Source: Clostridiales bacterium
GTDB lineage: Bacteria > Bacillota > Clostridia > Oscillospirales > Oscillospiraceae
NCBI GenBank assembly: GCA_021203685.1
Contig: JAJQAS010000208.1
Coordinates: 1 to 7,706, forward strand
Direction of reading: 5' to 3'
DNA length: 7,706 nucleotides
Under the pieces are notes generated by a model. It had not been told where the DNA came from. It did not search any database and saw nothing but the letters and a program-made list of their open reading frames with translations. Made by a program: the position numbers and the translations under genes. Shown here piece after piece: positions 1 to 5,251 of the stretch. The stretch's first letter is position 1, and each line of letters starts with the position of its first letter.

Positions 1-272
1 GGCTGGGCCGTCTGGCGGTGCTCCAGTTTCGCCTGGAGCAGCCGGAGCTCTTCCGCGCCTTTTTGTTCCTCCGCCCGGAGCCGCTGCACTTCGGCCTCCA
101 GGCGTTCCAGCGCGGCCGCTCGCTTTTGGCTCTCCTCCAAAAGCTGCTGCACACGCTCCTCCAGGTCCGCTCCGTGCGCGCTCCTCCGCTGGGGCAGCGG
201 CATCAGGGTGGGGTAGGCCAGGTAGTTGGTGCTCTCGTCAAAGCCGTGGACGACTGCGGTTTTTTCTTTCAT
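1..272 (-). CDS. Partial GFDES-motif coiled-coil protein (5' end only)
   Basis: An open frame starts at ATG 272-270 and runs off the left edge with 90 complete codons and no stop. The start is supported by a GGAGAG ribosome site at 279-284. Residues 10-24 (GFDESTNYLAYPTLM) match residues 34-48 of the neighbouring zinc-ribbon protein at all but one position. The CxxC pairs that precede the motif there are absent here: the N-terminus is MKEKTAVVHG, with His in place of the last Cys. From about residue 37 the chain is Leu/Glu/Arg/Gln-rich with heptad-like spacing, so a coiled coil is predicted. It lies 45 bases after the repeat-protein gene on the same strand, so co-transcription is likely. In related Clostridial proteins the GFDES motif links a zinc ribbon to a variable module. 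The module here lies outside the window and the function is unknown. Confidence 0.75.
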   Translation of the reverse strand, partial: MKEKTAVVHGFDESTNYLAYPTLMPLPQRRSAHGADLEERVQQLLEESQKRAAALERLEAEVQRLRAEEQKGAEELRLLQAKLEHRQTAQ

Positions 273-317
273 ATTTTTCTCTCCATCTCTCTGTTCAGAT
301 AGTCCCAAAGGGGCAGG

Positions 318-1490
318 TCATTCCCAGCGGGTGCCGGTGTACATGTCTGTTGTGTTTGCGTTGGAAGTGTCCAGCCAGGACGGGTCGAAATCGGTCAGGG
401 CAGAGCAGCTATCAAACATACAGTACATATCCGTCACATTGGAGGTATTCCAGCCAGACAAATTCAGCGATGTCAGAGCAGAGCATCCGCCACCAAACAT
501 ATGTTCCATATCTGTCACGTTGGAAGTATCCCAGCCGGACAAGTCCAGTGAGTTCAGGGATGAGCATCCAAAAAACATATAGCTCATGTCCGTTACGTTA
601 GCAGTGTTCCAATTGCTGAGGTCCAGCGATGTCAGGGAAGCACAGCAAAACAGCTGGCTCATATCCGTCACGTTGGAGGTATCCCAACTGGACAGATCCA
701 GCGACTGCAAATCGAAGCAGTACATGAACATTCTGTTGATGTTGGTCACGCTGGAAGTGTCCCAGCCAGATAAGTCCAACTTTGTCAGAGATTCACAGGA
801 GGAAAACATCCCACTCATATCCGTCACTTTGGATGTGTCAAATCCAGACAGATTCAATGTTGTTAAAGCAGCGCAACCAGAAAACATCCAACTCATATCT
901 GTCACATTGGATGTGTCAAATCCAGACAGATTTAGATTTGTCAAAGCTGCGCAATCGTAGAACATATCGAACATATCCGTCACACCAGAGGTGTCAAAGT
1001 TTCCGTCAAAGTGGATTGCCGTCACATCAGTATATCCTTGGAATAAACATGCGCAGGAACTTCCTGCAATCACACCTCCGTCCCCAGCGATATACTGCAC
1101 CGTTCCCTCCGTCCAACATAAGACACTGTGGTCTTTCCCCTGGGAAATATCCGCCGCTTCCTCCGGCGCCTCTGTCAGGGTATCCAAGAAATAAATTTCC
1201 GTGACATCTGTTGTCAGCGTGACCCCATCCAGAGAAGTATAGATGTAGTAATCATCCTCATCGGTCATTGCGTCACCGTTTTCGCCGGTCACCTCTATAG
1301 GACACACCCCGGACTGCAGCACACCGCCCACCACGACCTCCGCATCAATATCCGCTTCGGACACTTCGGTGCTCTCTGTGGCAGAACTTTCCTCATAGGG
1401 CACTTCCGCAGACACGCCGCCATCTGTGTCCACAGTCTCACTGCGGCCCCCCGCAAAACAGACCAGCAGGCCCACCGCCAGCGCCGCCAC
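318..1490 (-). CDS. BspA-family (DUF285) leucine-rich-repeat surface protein, cut off from its N-terminus
   Basis: This 390-codon frame ends in TGA at 318-320. Residues 1-15 are the second half of a membrane helix. Residues 16-164 form an acidic, Cys-containing linker. Residues 165-370 hold eight BspA/DUF285 repeats of the type (F/W)DTSNVTDMSxMFxGCxxLxxLDLSG, mostly 26 residues long, followed by a decayed ninth (373-390). The family is known for extracytoplasmic adhesion or protein-binding proteins; the ligand here is unknown. No LPXTG or other C-terminal anchor is visible, so the helix would be the only anchor. The nominal start is GTG 1490, but it has no convincing ribosome site. The same frame continues upstream for 21 codons (SRLEEARVKKRKR plus the first half of the helix) to an in-frame TAG that separates it from the zinc ribbon at 1554-1766. 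The original protein was therefore about 482 codons. This piece may be untranslated, made by readthrough, or a recent pseudogene. Confidence 0.8.
   Translation of the reverse strand: MAALAVGLLVCFAGGRSETVDTDGGVSAEVPYEESSATESTEVSEADIDAEVVVGGVLQSGVCPIEVTGENGDAMTDEDDYYIYTSLDGVTLTTDVTEIYFLDTLTEAPEEAADISQGKDHSVLCWTEGTVQYIAGDGGVIAGSSCACLFQGYTDVTAIHFDGNFDTSGVTDMFDMFYDCAALTNLNLSGFDTSNVTDMSWMFSGCAALTTLNLSGFDTSKVTDMSGMFSSCESLTKLDLSGWDTSSVTNINRMFMYCFDLQSLDLSSWDTSNVTDMSQLFCCASLTSLDLSNWNTANVTDMSYMFFGCSSLNSLDLSGWDTSNVTDMEHMFGGGCSALTSLNLSGWNTSNVTDMYCMFDSCSALTDFDPSWLDTSNANTTDMYTGTRWE
381..998 (-). repeat. Eight tandem BspA-type repeat units (about 78 bp each) inside the LRR gene
   Basis: The units begin at residues 165, 191, 217, 243, 269, 294, 320 and 347 of the 390-codon frame. 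Their lengths are 26, 26, 26, 26, 25, 26, 27 and 26 residues. The single-residue loss in unit 5 (FCCASL) and gain in unit 7 (MFGGGCSAL) cancel out. Some neighbours are nearly identical at DNA level: a 26-base stretch at 829-854 recurs exactly at 907-932, 78 bases on. This is consistent with recent duplication or gene conversion between units. The repeats look less GC-rich than the flanking genes. Confidence 0.85.
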
Positions 1491-1553
1491 AGCGGCCCCT
1501 GCCAGGGCCAGCGTCCGCTTCCGCTTTTTGACGCGCGCCTCCTCCAGGCGGCT

Positions 1554-1556
1554 CTA
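1554..1556 (-). other. In-frame amber (TAG) codon joining two halves of one protein
   Basis: On the minus strand the reading is GAG GTG TAG AGC CGC CTG GAG GAG, i.e. EV-stop-SRLEE. There is no frameshift: the zinc-ribbon frame and the helix/LRR frame are the same frame, interrupted only at codon 71. One base change (C to T in CAG) explains it. Each of the six other complete genes in the window ends in TAA or TGA, so this is the only TAG at a gene end. Confidence 0.85.
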
Positions 1557-1766
1557 CACCTCCGCATCGATTTGTTTTTGCTCCTCCTCGGTCCACCGGA
1601 CGGTGCCCCCCTGGGGCACCTGCATCAAAGTAGGGTACGCCAGATAGTCGGTGCTCTCGTCAAAGCCGCAGTCAGGGCAGATCACTCCCGGGCCGTTCTC
1701 CCGGCCGCAGCGGGGACAGACCCAGCGGTCACTGCCTGATATTCCCTGCATATATGTGTCTTTCAT
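1554..1766 (-). CDS. Zinc-ribbon N-terminal piece of the interrupted BspA-type protein
   Basis: A 70-residue frame starts at ATG 1766, with a GAGGG ribosome site a few bases upstream, and ends at TAG 1554-1556. Cys17-x2-Cys20 and Cys30-x2-Cys33 form a typical zinc ribbon (WVCPRCGRE...VICPDCGFDES). The conserved linker motif GFDESTDYLAYPTLM follows at residues 34-48, then a charged stretch (WTEEEQKQIDAEV). Translation past the TAG continues smoothly into SRLEEARVKKRKR, a membrane helix and BspA repeats. A basic stretch before the helix predicts a cytosolic zinc ribbon and an external repeat domain (type II topology). As it stands, this reads as a stand-alone small zinc-ribbon protein of unknown role. 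The stop is most simply a nonsense mutation of a CAG Gln codon. Alternatives are programmed readthrough or a sequencing error. Confidence 0.7.
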   Translation of the reverse strand: MKDTYMQGISGSDRWVCPRCGRENGPGVICPDCGFDESTDYLAYPTLMQVPQGGTVRWTEEEQKQIDAEV

Positions 1767-1907
1767 GAACCCTCACTCCGTTCCATCCGGTGATATCGTT
1801 TTTCAGACCGACAAAGGCTGTGCGCCATCGGCGCCGCTCTCTCACAAAAGCATGACACCCCATATTGTATTTCATGATCTGGTTATCCCTTTGAATCAGC
1901 CACGCTG

Positions 1908-2031
1908 ATGAGCTGTTAGCTATTAGCCGTTAGCTGTTAGTCAGGCACTGCAAATGATAGGCGCAGAGCCTGAAAGCCAGCACTCCCAAGCGAATAGCTA
2001 AAAGCTAACAGCTGCGAGCTAAAATGCTCAT
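1908..2031. repeat. Imperfect inverted repeat built of TTAGCT/AGCTAA units
   Basis: The left arm (1908-1940, ATGAGC then AGCTGTTAGCTATTAGCC and more TTAGCT copies) is roughly the reverse complement of the right arm (1992-2031, with GAATAGCTAAAAGCTAACAG and ending GCTCAT). About 50 bases separate the arms. The TTAGC/GCTAA hexamers repeat several times in each arm, so several pairing registers are possible. It resembles multicopy palindromic intergenic elements of Clostridia. No transposase or clear target-site duplication is visible. It lies between the predicted LRR-gene promoter and its start, so it would fold in the mRNA leader. Confidence 0.65.
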
Positions 2032-2061
2032 AAGGCCGCGGAAAGGGAATAGCCAGTTTTC

Positions 2062-2070
2062 ATTATATCA
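2062..2070 (-). promoter_or_regulatory. Extended -10 promoter, probably for the zinc-ribbon/LRR transcript
   Basis: The minus strand reads TGATATAAT here: a perfect TATAAT (2067-2062) preceded by TG with one spacer base. No good -35 box lies 16-18 bases upstream, which extended -10 promoters tolerate. Transcription would start near 2055 and give a leader of about 290 nt that crosses the 1908-2031 inverted repeat before the ATG at 1766. Confidence 0.45.
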
Positions 2071-2249
2071 TAGATTGGCAAGCGTGCGGTAGATTTAACC
2101 AAACTTTTCTTTCTGCCCCGCCCGTTTTTTTACTTACCTGCAAGGGGCCCTTTCCGGGCCGATGGGGACAACTCACAAAAAGCCGTCCCGCTGTTCCATG
2201 TTTTTCAGCGTTATTTTTTGGAGAAATTCCTTTCTCTCCCCGTGTATCC

Positions 2250-2258
2250 TGTTATAAT
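2250..2258 (+). promoter_or_regulatory. Extended -10 promoter of the Nudix gene
   Basis: The sequence TGTTATAAT is a consensus TATAAT at 2253-2258 with the TGn extension at 2250-2252. It lies 31 bases before the chosen ATG (2290), giving a short leader that holds the AGGAG ribosome site at 2276-2280. The -35 region is poor (TTTCTC at 2231-2236). It overlaps an imperfect palindrome GGAGAAATTCCTTTCTCTCC (2220-2239) that could be an operator. Confidence 0.6.
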
Positions 2259-2289
2259 AATGGCTGTTAAGAGACAGGAGCGTACGTTT

Positions 2290-2856
2290 ATGGAACTTTT
2301 AGACATTGTTGACAAGGCAGGCCGTCCCACCGGCCTGACCGTGGACCGGGAGACCGCCCACCAGGAGGGCATCCGGCACCGCACCTCCCACGTCTGGCTG
2401 CTGCGCCGCCGGGGGGACACCGTAGAAGTCCTGCTGCAAAAGCGCAGCCGGGAAAAGGACTCCTTCCCCGGCTGCTACGATATCTCCAGCGCCGGGCACA
2501 TCCCTGCCGGCGTGGACTTCGTCCCCTCCGCCCTGCGGGAGCTGAAAGAGGAGCTGGGGCTGGACGCCGCGCCGGAGGATCTGGTCTATTGCGGCCAGCG
2601 GCGGTTTTCCTGCCACGCGATTTTTCACGACCGCCCCTTTTGGGACAACCAGGTCAGCAACGTCTACGCCCTTTGGCGGGACGTAGAGCCGGAGGCGCTG
2701 ACCCTCCAGACCTCTGAGGTGGAGGAAGCGCGCTGGTTCCCCTTCCGGGACTGCCTGGCGGCGGTGAAAAGCGGCAGCCTCCCCAGCTGCATCTATGTGG
2801 AGGAATTGGAACTGGTGGCCGCCGGAGCGGGACTGGCCCAGGAGATTTTGGGATAA
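2290..2856 (+). CDS. Nudix hydrolase (IDI-like/YfcD-type subfamily)
   Basis: This cytosolic protein of 188 residues starts at ATG 2290, 9 bases after AGGAG (2276-2280). Earlier in-frame starts lie upstream of or inside the promoter and are rejected. Nudix enzymes hydrolyse nucleoside diphosphates linked to another group. The Nudix box spans residues 69-91 (GHIPAGVDFVPSALRELKEELGL): the REuxEExGu part is intact (R83, E84, E87, E88, G90), but the Glu normally at the seventh box position is Val75. The N-terminus (MELLDIVDKAGRPTGLTVDR) and the KRSREKDSFPGCYDISSAGH stretch match the IDI-like branch. The catalytic Cys of isopentenyl-diphosphate isomerase is missing (SAGH), so hydrolase is preferred over isomerase. 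The substrate is unknown. The gene is monocistronic, with its own extended -10 promoter and a strong terminator, and converges on the envelope operon. Confidence 0.9.
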   Translation: MELLDIVDKAGRPTGLTVDRETAHQEGIRHRTSHVWLLRRRGDTVEVLLQKRSREKDSFPGCYDISSAGHIPAGVDFVPSALRELKEELGLDAAPEDLVYCGQRRFSCHAIFHDRPFWDNQVSNVYALWRDVEPEALTLQTSEVEEARWFPFRDCLAAVKSGSLPSCIYVEELELVAAGAGLAQEILG

Positions 2857-2870
2857 TTTGTGGCGAAAAG

Positions 2871-2918
2871 AAACACCAGGGCGGTACCCAGTGAGTTGGG
2901 TTCCGCTCTGGTGTTTTT
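2871..2918 (+). terminator. Strong intrinsic terminator, probably bidirectional
   Basis: The arms AACACCAGGGCGGTACCCA (from 2872) and TGGGTTCCGCTCTGGTGTTT (2897-2916) pair over about 19 positions with two or so mismatches. The loop is GTGAGT, and the 3' arm runs into TTTTTG. It begins 14 bases after the Nudix stop. Read on the minus strand, the hairpin is followed by GTGTTTCTTTTCG, a T-rich tail, so it can also end the convergent operon whose last stop is at 2937. Confidence 0.85.
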
Positions 2919-2936
2919 GTGTTTTCAATGCGGCCT

Positions 2937-3296
2937 TTACAGCCGGGAAATGGCGATACCCGCCAGGATGATGACCACGCCCAGCACCTTCCGCTTGCCG
3001 GGCCGCTCCTTCAAAATCAGCGCGCCGAACAGGAAGATCCAGATGAAGCTGGTGGCCGTGATGCAGGGCAGCACCGACACCGGCACGTAGATCAGCGCCA
3101 CCTGGTTCAGCGCCAGGGAAAGGAACAGCAGCCCGTAGGAGATGATGACCCGGGGGTTGAGAAACTTCCAGATGAATCCCTTTTTGCCGGTGGTGTTGGC
3201 CTGCTGTTTGAGCAAGATCTGGCTGGTGGTGGAGAGGAACACCGCGATAAACGCCGCGCCGTAGCACACCGCCGGGGTGATGAAATCAGTGTTCAT
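2937..3296 (-). CDS. ArnE-like small (SMR/DMT-type) four-helix membrane protein
   Basis: The protein has 119 residues. ATG 3296 lies inside the end of the upstream gene (11-base overlap), implying translational coupling. Four predicted helices lie at about 10-30, 50-69, 73-95 and 102-118, the EmrE/ArnE plan. The first-helix motif LSTTSQILLKQQA fits ArnE (LS-x3-Q-x3-KQ-A). Ser22 occupies the position of EmrE Glu14, the proton/drug-coupling residue, so this subunit is unlikely to be a classical multidrug exporter on its own. E97 (LKERPG) is the acidic residue typical of the loop before helix 4. The known family role of ArnE/ArnF is flipping an undecaprenyl-phosphate-linked aminosugar. With the adjacent partner and an ArnC/GtrB-like glycosyltransferase in the same operon, a lipid-linked-sugar flippase subunit is inferred. 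It is the last gene of the operon, before the shared terminator. Confidence 0.85.
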   Translation of the reverse strand: MNTDFITPAVCYGAAFIAVFLSTTSQILLKQQANTTGKKGFIWKFLNPRVIISYGLLFLSLALNQVALIYVPVSVLPCITATSFIWIFLFGALILKERPGKRKVLGVVIILAGIAISRL

Positions 3297-3645
3297 CGGA
3301 CATGCTCACCACCATTCCAATGATAATCACGATGATGCCCACCACCTGCTTGACGGTGATGGCCTCGTGGAAGATGACCACCGCCCACACAAAGATGAGC
3401 ATATAGCTGATGCCCTTGCGCAGGTAGGCCGTTGTCAGGGGCAGCCGCTCCAAAATCAGCTGCCACGCGACGGCGTAACCCCCCAGAATCGCCACCGCCG
3501 CGCAGAACCAGAACAGGTACATGGGGGACAGGAAGGGGTACTTCCCCCCCAGCTTGAGGAAGGGGGAGGTCAGGCTCTCGAAGAAGATGGCGACGATCGC
3601 CAGCGCGTAGAGGTTGCGCTTTTTGTCCAAAAAATGATCTAACAA
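3286..3645 (-). CDS. SMR/EamA-type four-helix membrane protein, partner of the downstream ArnE-like subunit
   Basis: I choose the TTG start at 3645 because AGAAGGA (3653-3659) lies 7 bases upstream. A GTG at 3702 would add a 19-residue His/Pro/Lys-rich tail with no ribosome site. The TTG start gives 119 residues, exactly the length of its partner. Helices lie at about 12-32, 41-65, 72-93 and 98-115. Helix 1 carries Glu23 eight residues before Lys31 (FESLTSPFLK), which aligns with EmrE E14...K22 (EVIGTTLMK). This subunit therefore keeps the coupling glutamate that its partner lacks. E94 (FHEAIT) matches the family acid before helix 4. The 11-base overlap with the next gene suggests stoichiometric production, as expected of a heterodimer like ArnE/ArnF. 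The function is inferred as export or flipping of the operon's lipid-linked product; small-molecule export is the alternative. Confidence 0.83.
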   Translation of the reverse strand: MLDHFLDKKRNLYALAIVAIFFESLTSPFLKLGGKYPFLSPMYLFWFCAAVAILGGYAVAWQLILERLPLTTAYLRKGISYMLIFVWAVVIFHEAITVKQVVGIIVIIIGMVVSMSDEH

Positions 3646-3735
3646 GGGTGTTTCCTTCTTTTTTAGGATGCGGGGATAGGGGTGGTGTGTTGCGTTAGTC
3701 ACAACGGAGCCACCCGGAAGGATACCCGCTCACCC

Positions 3736-3803
3736 TGTAGGGGCGGCCCGTGGCCGCCCTGGGTAAGAAGGTGGTTTTCCGGGCGGCAGGGGCCGCCCCT
3801 ACA
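3736..3803. repeat. GTAGGGGCGGCC inverted repeat (intergenic palindromic element)
   Basis: TGTAGGGGCGGCC at 3736-3748 is the exact reverse complement of GGCCGCCCCTACA at 3791-3803. An inner pair (GGCCGCCC 3752-3759 with GGGCGGC 3781-3787) extends the palindrome. The intervening loop is about 20 bases. Elements beginning GTAGGGGCGG are common as multicopy palindromes in some Clostridial and cyanobacterial genomes (recollection, not searched). It lies in the gap between the AMP-ligase gene and the SMR pair, so it would form a very GC-rich hairpin in the operon mRNA. Confidence 0.8.
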
Positions 3804-3818
3804 CAAAACAGCGTGGTT

Positions 3819-3836
3819 TTCCTCAAAGTTGAGGAA
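3819..3836 (-). other. Short perfect palindrome after the AMP-ligase gene
   Basis: TTCCTCAA and TTGAGGAA are perfect reverse complements separated by two bases. This sits 34 bases downstream of the AMP-ligase stop. On the minus strand it is followed by AAAACCACGCTGTTTTGTG, a weak T-run, so it could be a partial terminator or attenuator before the SMR pair. It could equally be a flank of the adjacent palindromic element. Confidence 0.3.
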
Positions 3837-3869
3837 GCCAGTCCTGCAACAGACGAACAGGTCAACGAA

Positions 3870-5189
3870 TCACTGAATCTTGCTCACCAAAATCCGCAGC
3901 TTGCCGTTGGCGTCGCTGGGGATCTCCTCCATCCACTGGAACCGGAAGGCGAACTCGTTCCGCAGCACCGCCCCCAGCTTTTCGGTGATGATGGCCTCCA
4001 CCTCGGCCTGCCGCGCCTCCGGCACGCCGGGGTCCCGGACCATCAGGATGGTGATGTTCTCGTAATCTTCCTGAATGACCCGGTACTGGATGACCTCTTT
4101 GATGTAGTTCATGATGACCGCCACGTTGCCCCACTCGGTCACGTCGCCGTTCTTGTGGTGGATGACGTCGTTCATGCGGCCCTTGACCCGCTTGACGAAC
4201 CGGAGACCCGCCTTGGTGTAGGTCTCCATGCTGTCGCCGGAGACATAGTTGATGATGGGCAGGTCGGTCTTGAACAGCGGCGTGATGACGGCGGGGCCAT
4301 CGTCGGCGGGGCCGCTCAGGTCGGCGTTGTAGATGTTGACCACGTGGGTGTCGCTGTTCACCTGGTACTCGTCCCGTCCGGGGAGGCGCACCACGCAGGA
4401 CCCCGTCTCGCTCATGCCGTAGGCGTCCACCAGGCCGGGGCCAAAGACCTCGGTGAGCAGCTCCCGGGAGGCGTCGTCCATCATCTCCCCGAAGGGGGTG
4501 TAGAACTTGGGCTGGTGGCAGGGGACGTTGTTCTTCTTGGCGTAGGCCGCCACCCGCACCAGCACGTTTTTGTGGTTGTAGAGGTAATCGGGCTTGTAGT
4601 CGTTGATCTCCTGGAGCAGTTGCTCGCTGGTCAGCCGGTTTTTCAAGGCGTCGGACATCTGCTTGCGGCGCAGGATGCCGAAGCGCTGCACCACTGAGTC
4701 CCGCTCCTTCACCGGCCCGTGGAGGCTGTTGGGGCGGCACATGGTCTTGCCCGTGAAGGGGTTGTACCCCGGCATGGACAGCACCCGCAGCCAGTTGGCG
4801 GTCATCCAGGCGTTCTCCTGGGGAGAGACCAGGGTGCGCAGCGGCGCGCCGGAGGAGCCGGAGGTGGGGGAGACGTGCCAGTGCTCGTACTTCTTGGGGT
4901 TCGCGGCGGCTTCGGTGTCCATCCACTGCCGCAGCTCCGCCTTGGTCAGCACCGGGAACTTGTACAGGTCGGCGGCGGTCTGGTAGTCGCCGGGGACAGT
5001 GTCGCTGGCCACAAACCGGCTCCGGTAGAAGGGGATCTCCCAGGCCCGCTGCATCAGCGTCTGGATTTTTTCGTTTTGCGTCTCCACCAGGCGCTTGTAA
5101 TCCTTGGCCCGGATGGGTTTGTTGTAGAGGGTGGTCAGGTCCCGCAGGGCGTAGACGTTCTCCAGCTTTCGGTCTGTGGCGTAGCTCAT
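3870..5189 (-). CDS. PaaK/CapK-type adenylate-forming ligase (phenylacetate-CoA ligase family)
   Basis: This cytosolic protein of 439 residues starts at ATG 5189, with AAAGGAGA (5197-5204) 7 bases upstream, and is the normal family length. The ANL core motifs are present in order: the phosphate-binding loop SPTSGSSGAP (107-116), YGMSETG (257-263), the ribose-binding Asp in NYVSGDS (D319), the hinge Arg in KGRMNDV (R338), and the C-terminal catalytic Lys in DANGKLR (K430). It should therefore be active: a carboxylic acid plus ATP gives an acyl-AMP, normally passed to CoA or an amine. The N-terminal fold and the YNHKNVL/PFGEMMDD region are PaaK/CapK-like; CapK relatives sit in capsule and wall clusters. 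The substrate cannot be read from sequence, and no carrier protein is nearby. The gene lies between the ATP-grasp gene (223-base gap) and the SMR pair (224-base gap), so it may supply an activated acid for envelope modification rather than aromatic catabolism. Confidence 0.9.
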   Translation of the reverse strand: MSYATDRKLENVYALRDLTTLYNKPIRAKDYKRLVETQNEKIQTLMQRAWEIPFYRSRFVASDTVPGDYQTAADLYKFPVLTKAELRQWMDTEAAANPKKYEHWHVSPTSGSSGAPLRTLVSPQENAWMTANWLRVLSMPGYNPFTGKTMCRPNSLHGPVKERDSVVQRFGILRRKQMSDALKNRLTSEQLLQEINDYKPDYLYNHKNVLVRVAAYAKKNNVPCHQPKFYTPFGEMMDDASRELLTEVFGPGLVDAYGMSETGSCVVRLPGRDEYQVNSDTHVVNIYNADLSGPADDGPAVITPLFKTDLPIINYVSGDSMETYTKAGLRFVKRVKGRMNDVIHHKNGDVTEWGNVAVIMNYIKEVIQYRVIQEDYENITILMVRDPGVPEARQAEVEAIITEKLGAVLRNEFAFRFQWMEEIPSDANGKLRILVSKIQ

Positions 5190-5233
5190 GGACGGTTCTC
5201 CTTTGCGTATTATTTAAGAGACAAATCACTATT

Positions 5234-5239
5234 AGTATA
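5234..5239 (-). promoter_or_regulatory. Possible internal -10 box before the AMP-ligase gene
   Basis: The minus strand reads TATACT at 5239-5234, in an AT-rich patch (5205-5262) that stands out from the GC-rich surroundings. It lies about 45 bases before the start codon at 5189. No convincing -35 box or TG extension is present. If real, it would give the last three genes independent expression. Confidence 0.25.
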
Positions 5240-5251
5240 TGTAAAATTAGC

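Larger units (their letters stand above)
1767..2289. other. Divergent intergenic region between the LRR gene and the Nudix gene
   Basis: No plausible gene is seen in these 523 bases. They hold a probable leader for the minus-strand LRR gene (1767 to about 2056), an imperfect inverted repeat (1908-2031), and opposed extended -10 promoters near 2065 and 2254. A GC-rich short hairpin also lies around 2146-2160 (GGGGCCC...GGGCC). It has no T-run on either side, so I do not call it a terminator. Confidence 0.6.

Noticed and set aside
381..998. CRISPR-like array from the regular 78-base periodicity
   Set aside because: The repeats are coding units of a BspA/DUF285 domain in one continuous frame, with no short identical repeats and unique spacers.
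18..1739. Plus-strand frames opposite the LRR gene
   Set aside because: They are repetitive back-translations of the LRR repeats (VTLEVSQPDKS-like) with no start signals.
2146..2160. GC-rich hairpin GGGGCCC...GGGCC as a terminator
   Set aside because: The stem is only about five pairs and neither strand has a T-run directly after it.
2299..3267. A 322-codon minus-strand frame crossing the Nudix gene and terminator
   Set aside because: It runs antisense through a clear Nudix gene, through the terminator hairpin and out of frame through the SMR gene. Composition is Gly/Ala/Gln/His-rich with no recognisable domain.
3646..3702. GTG 3702 start for the upstream SMR gene
   Set aside because: It would add 19 polar residues not typical of the family and has no ribosome site, whereas TTG 3645 has AGAAGGA at ideal spacing.
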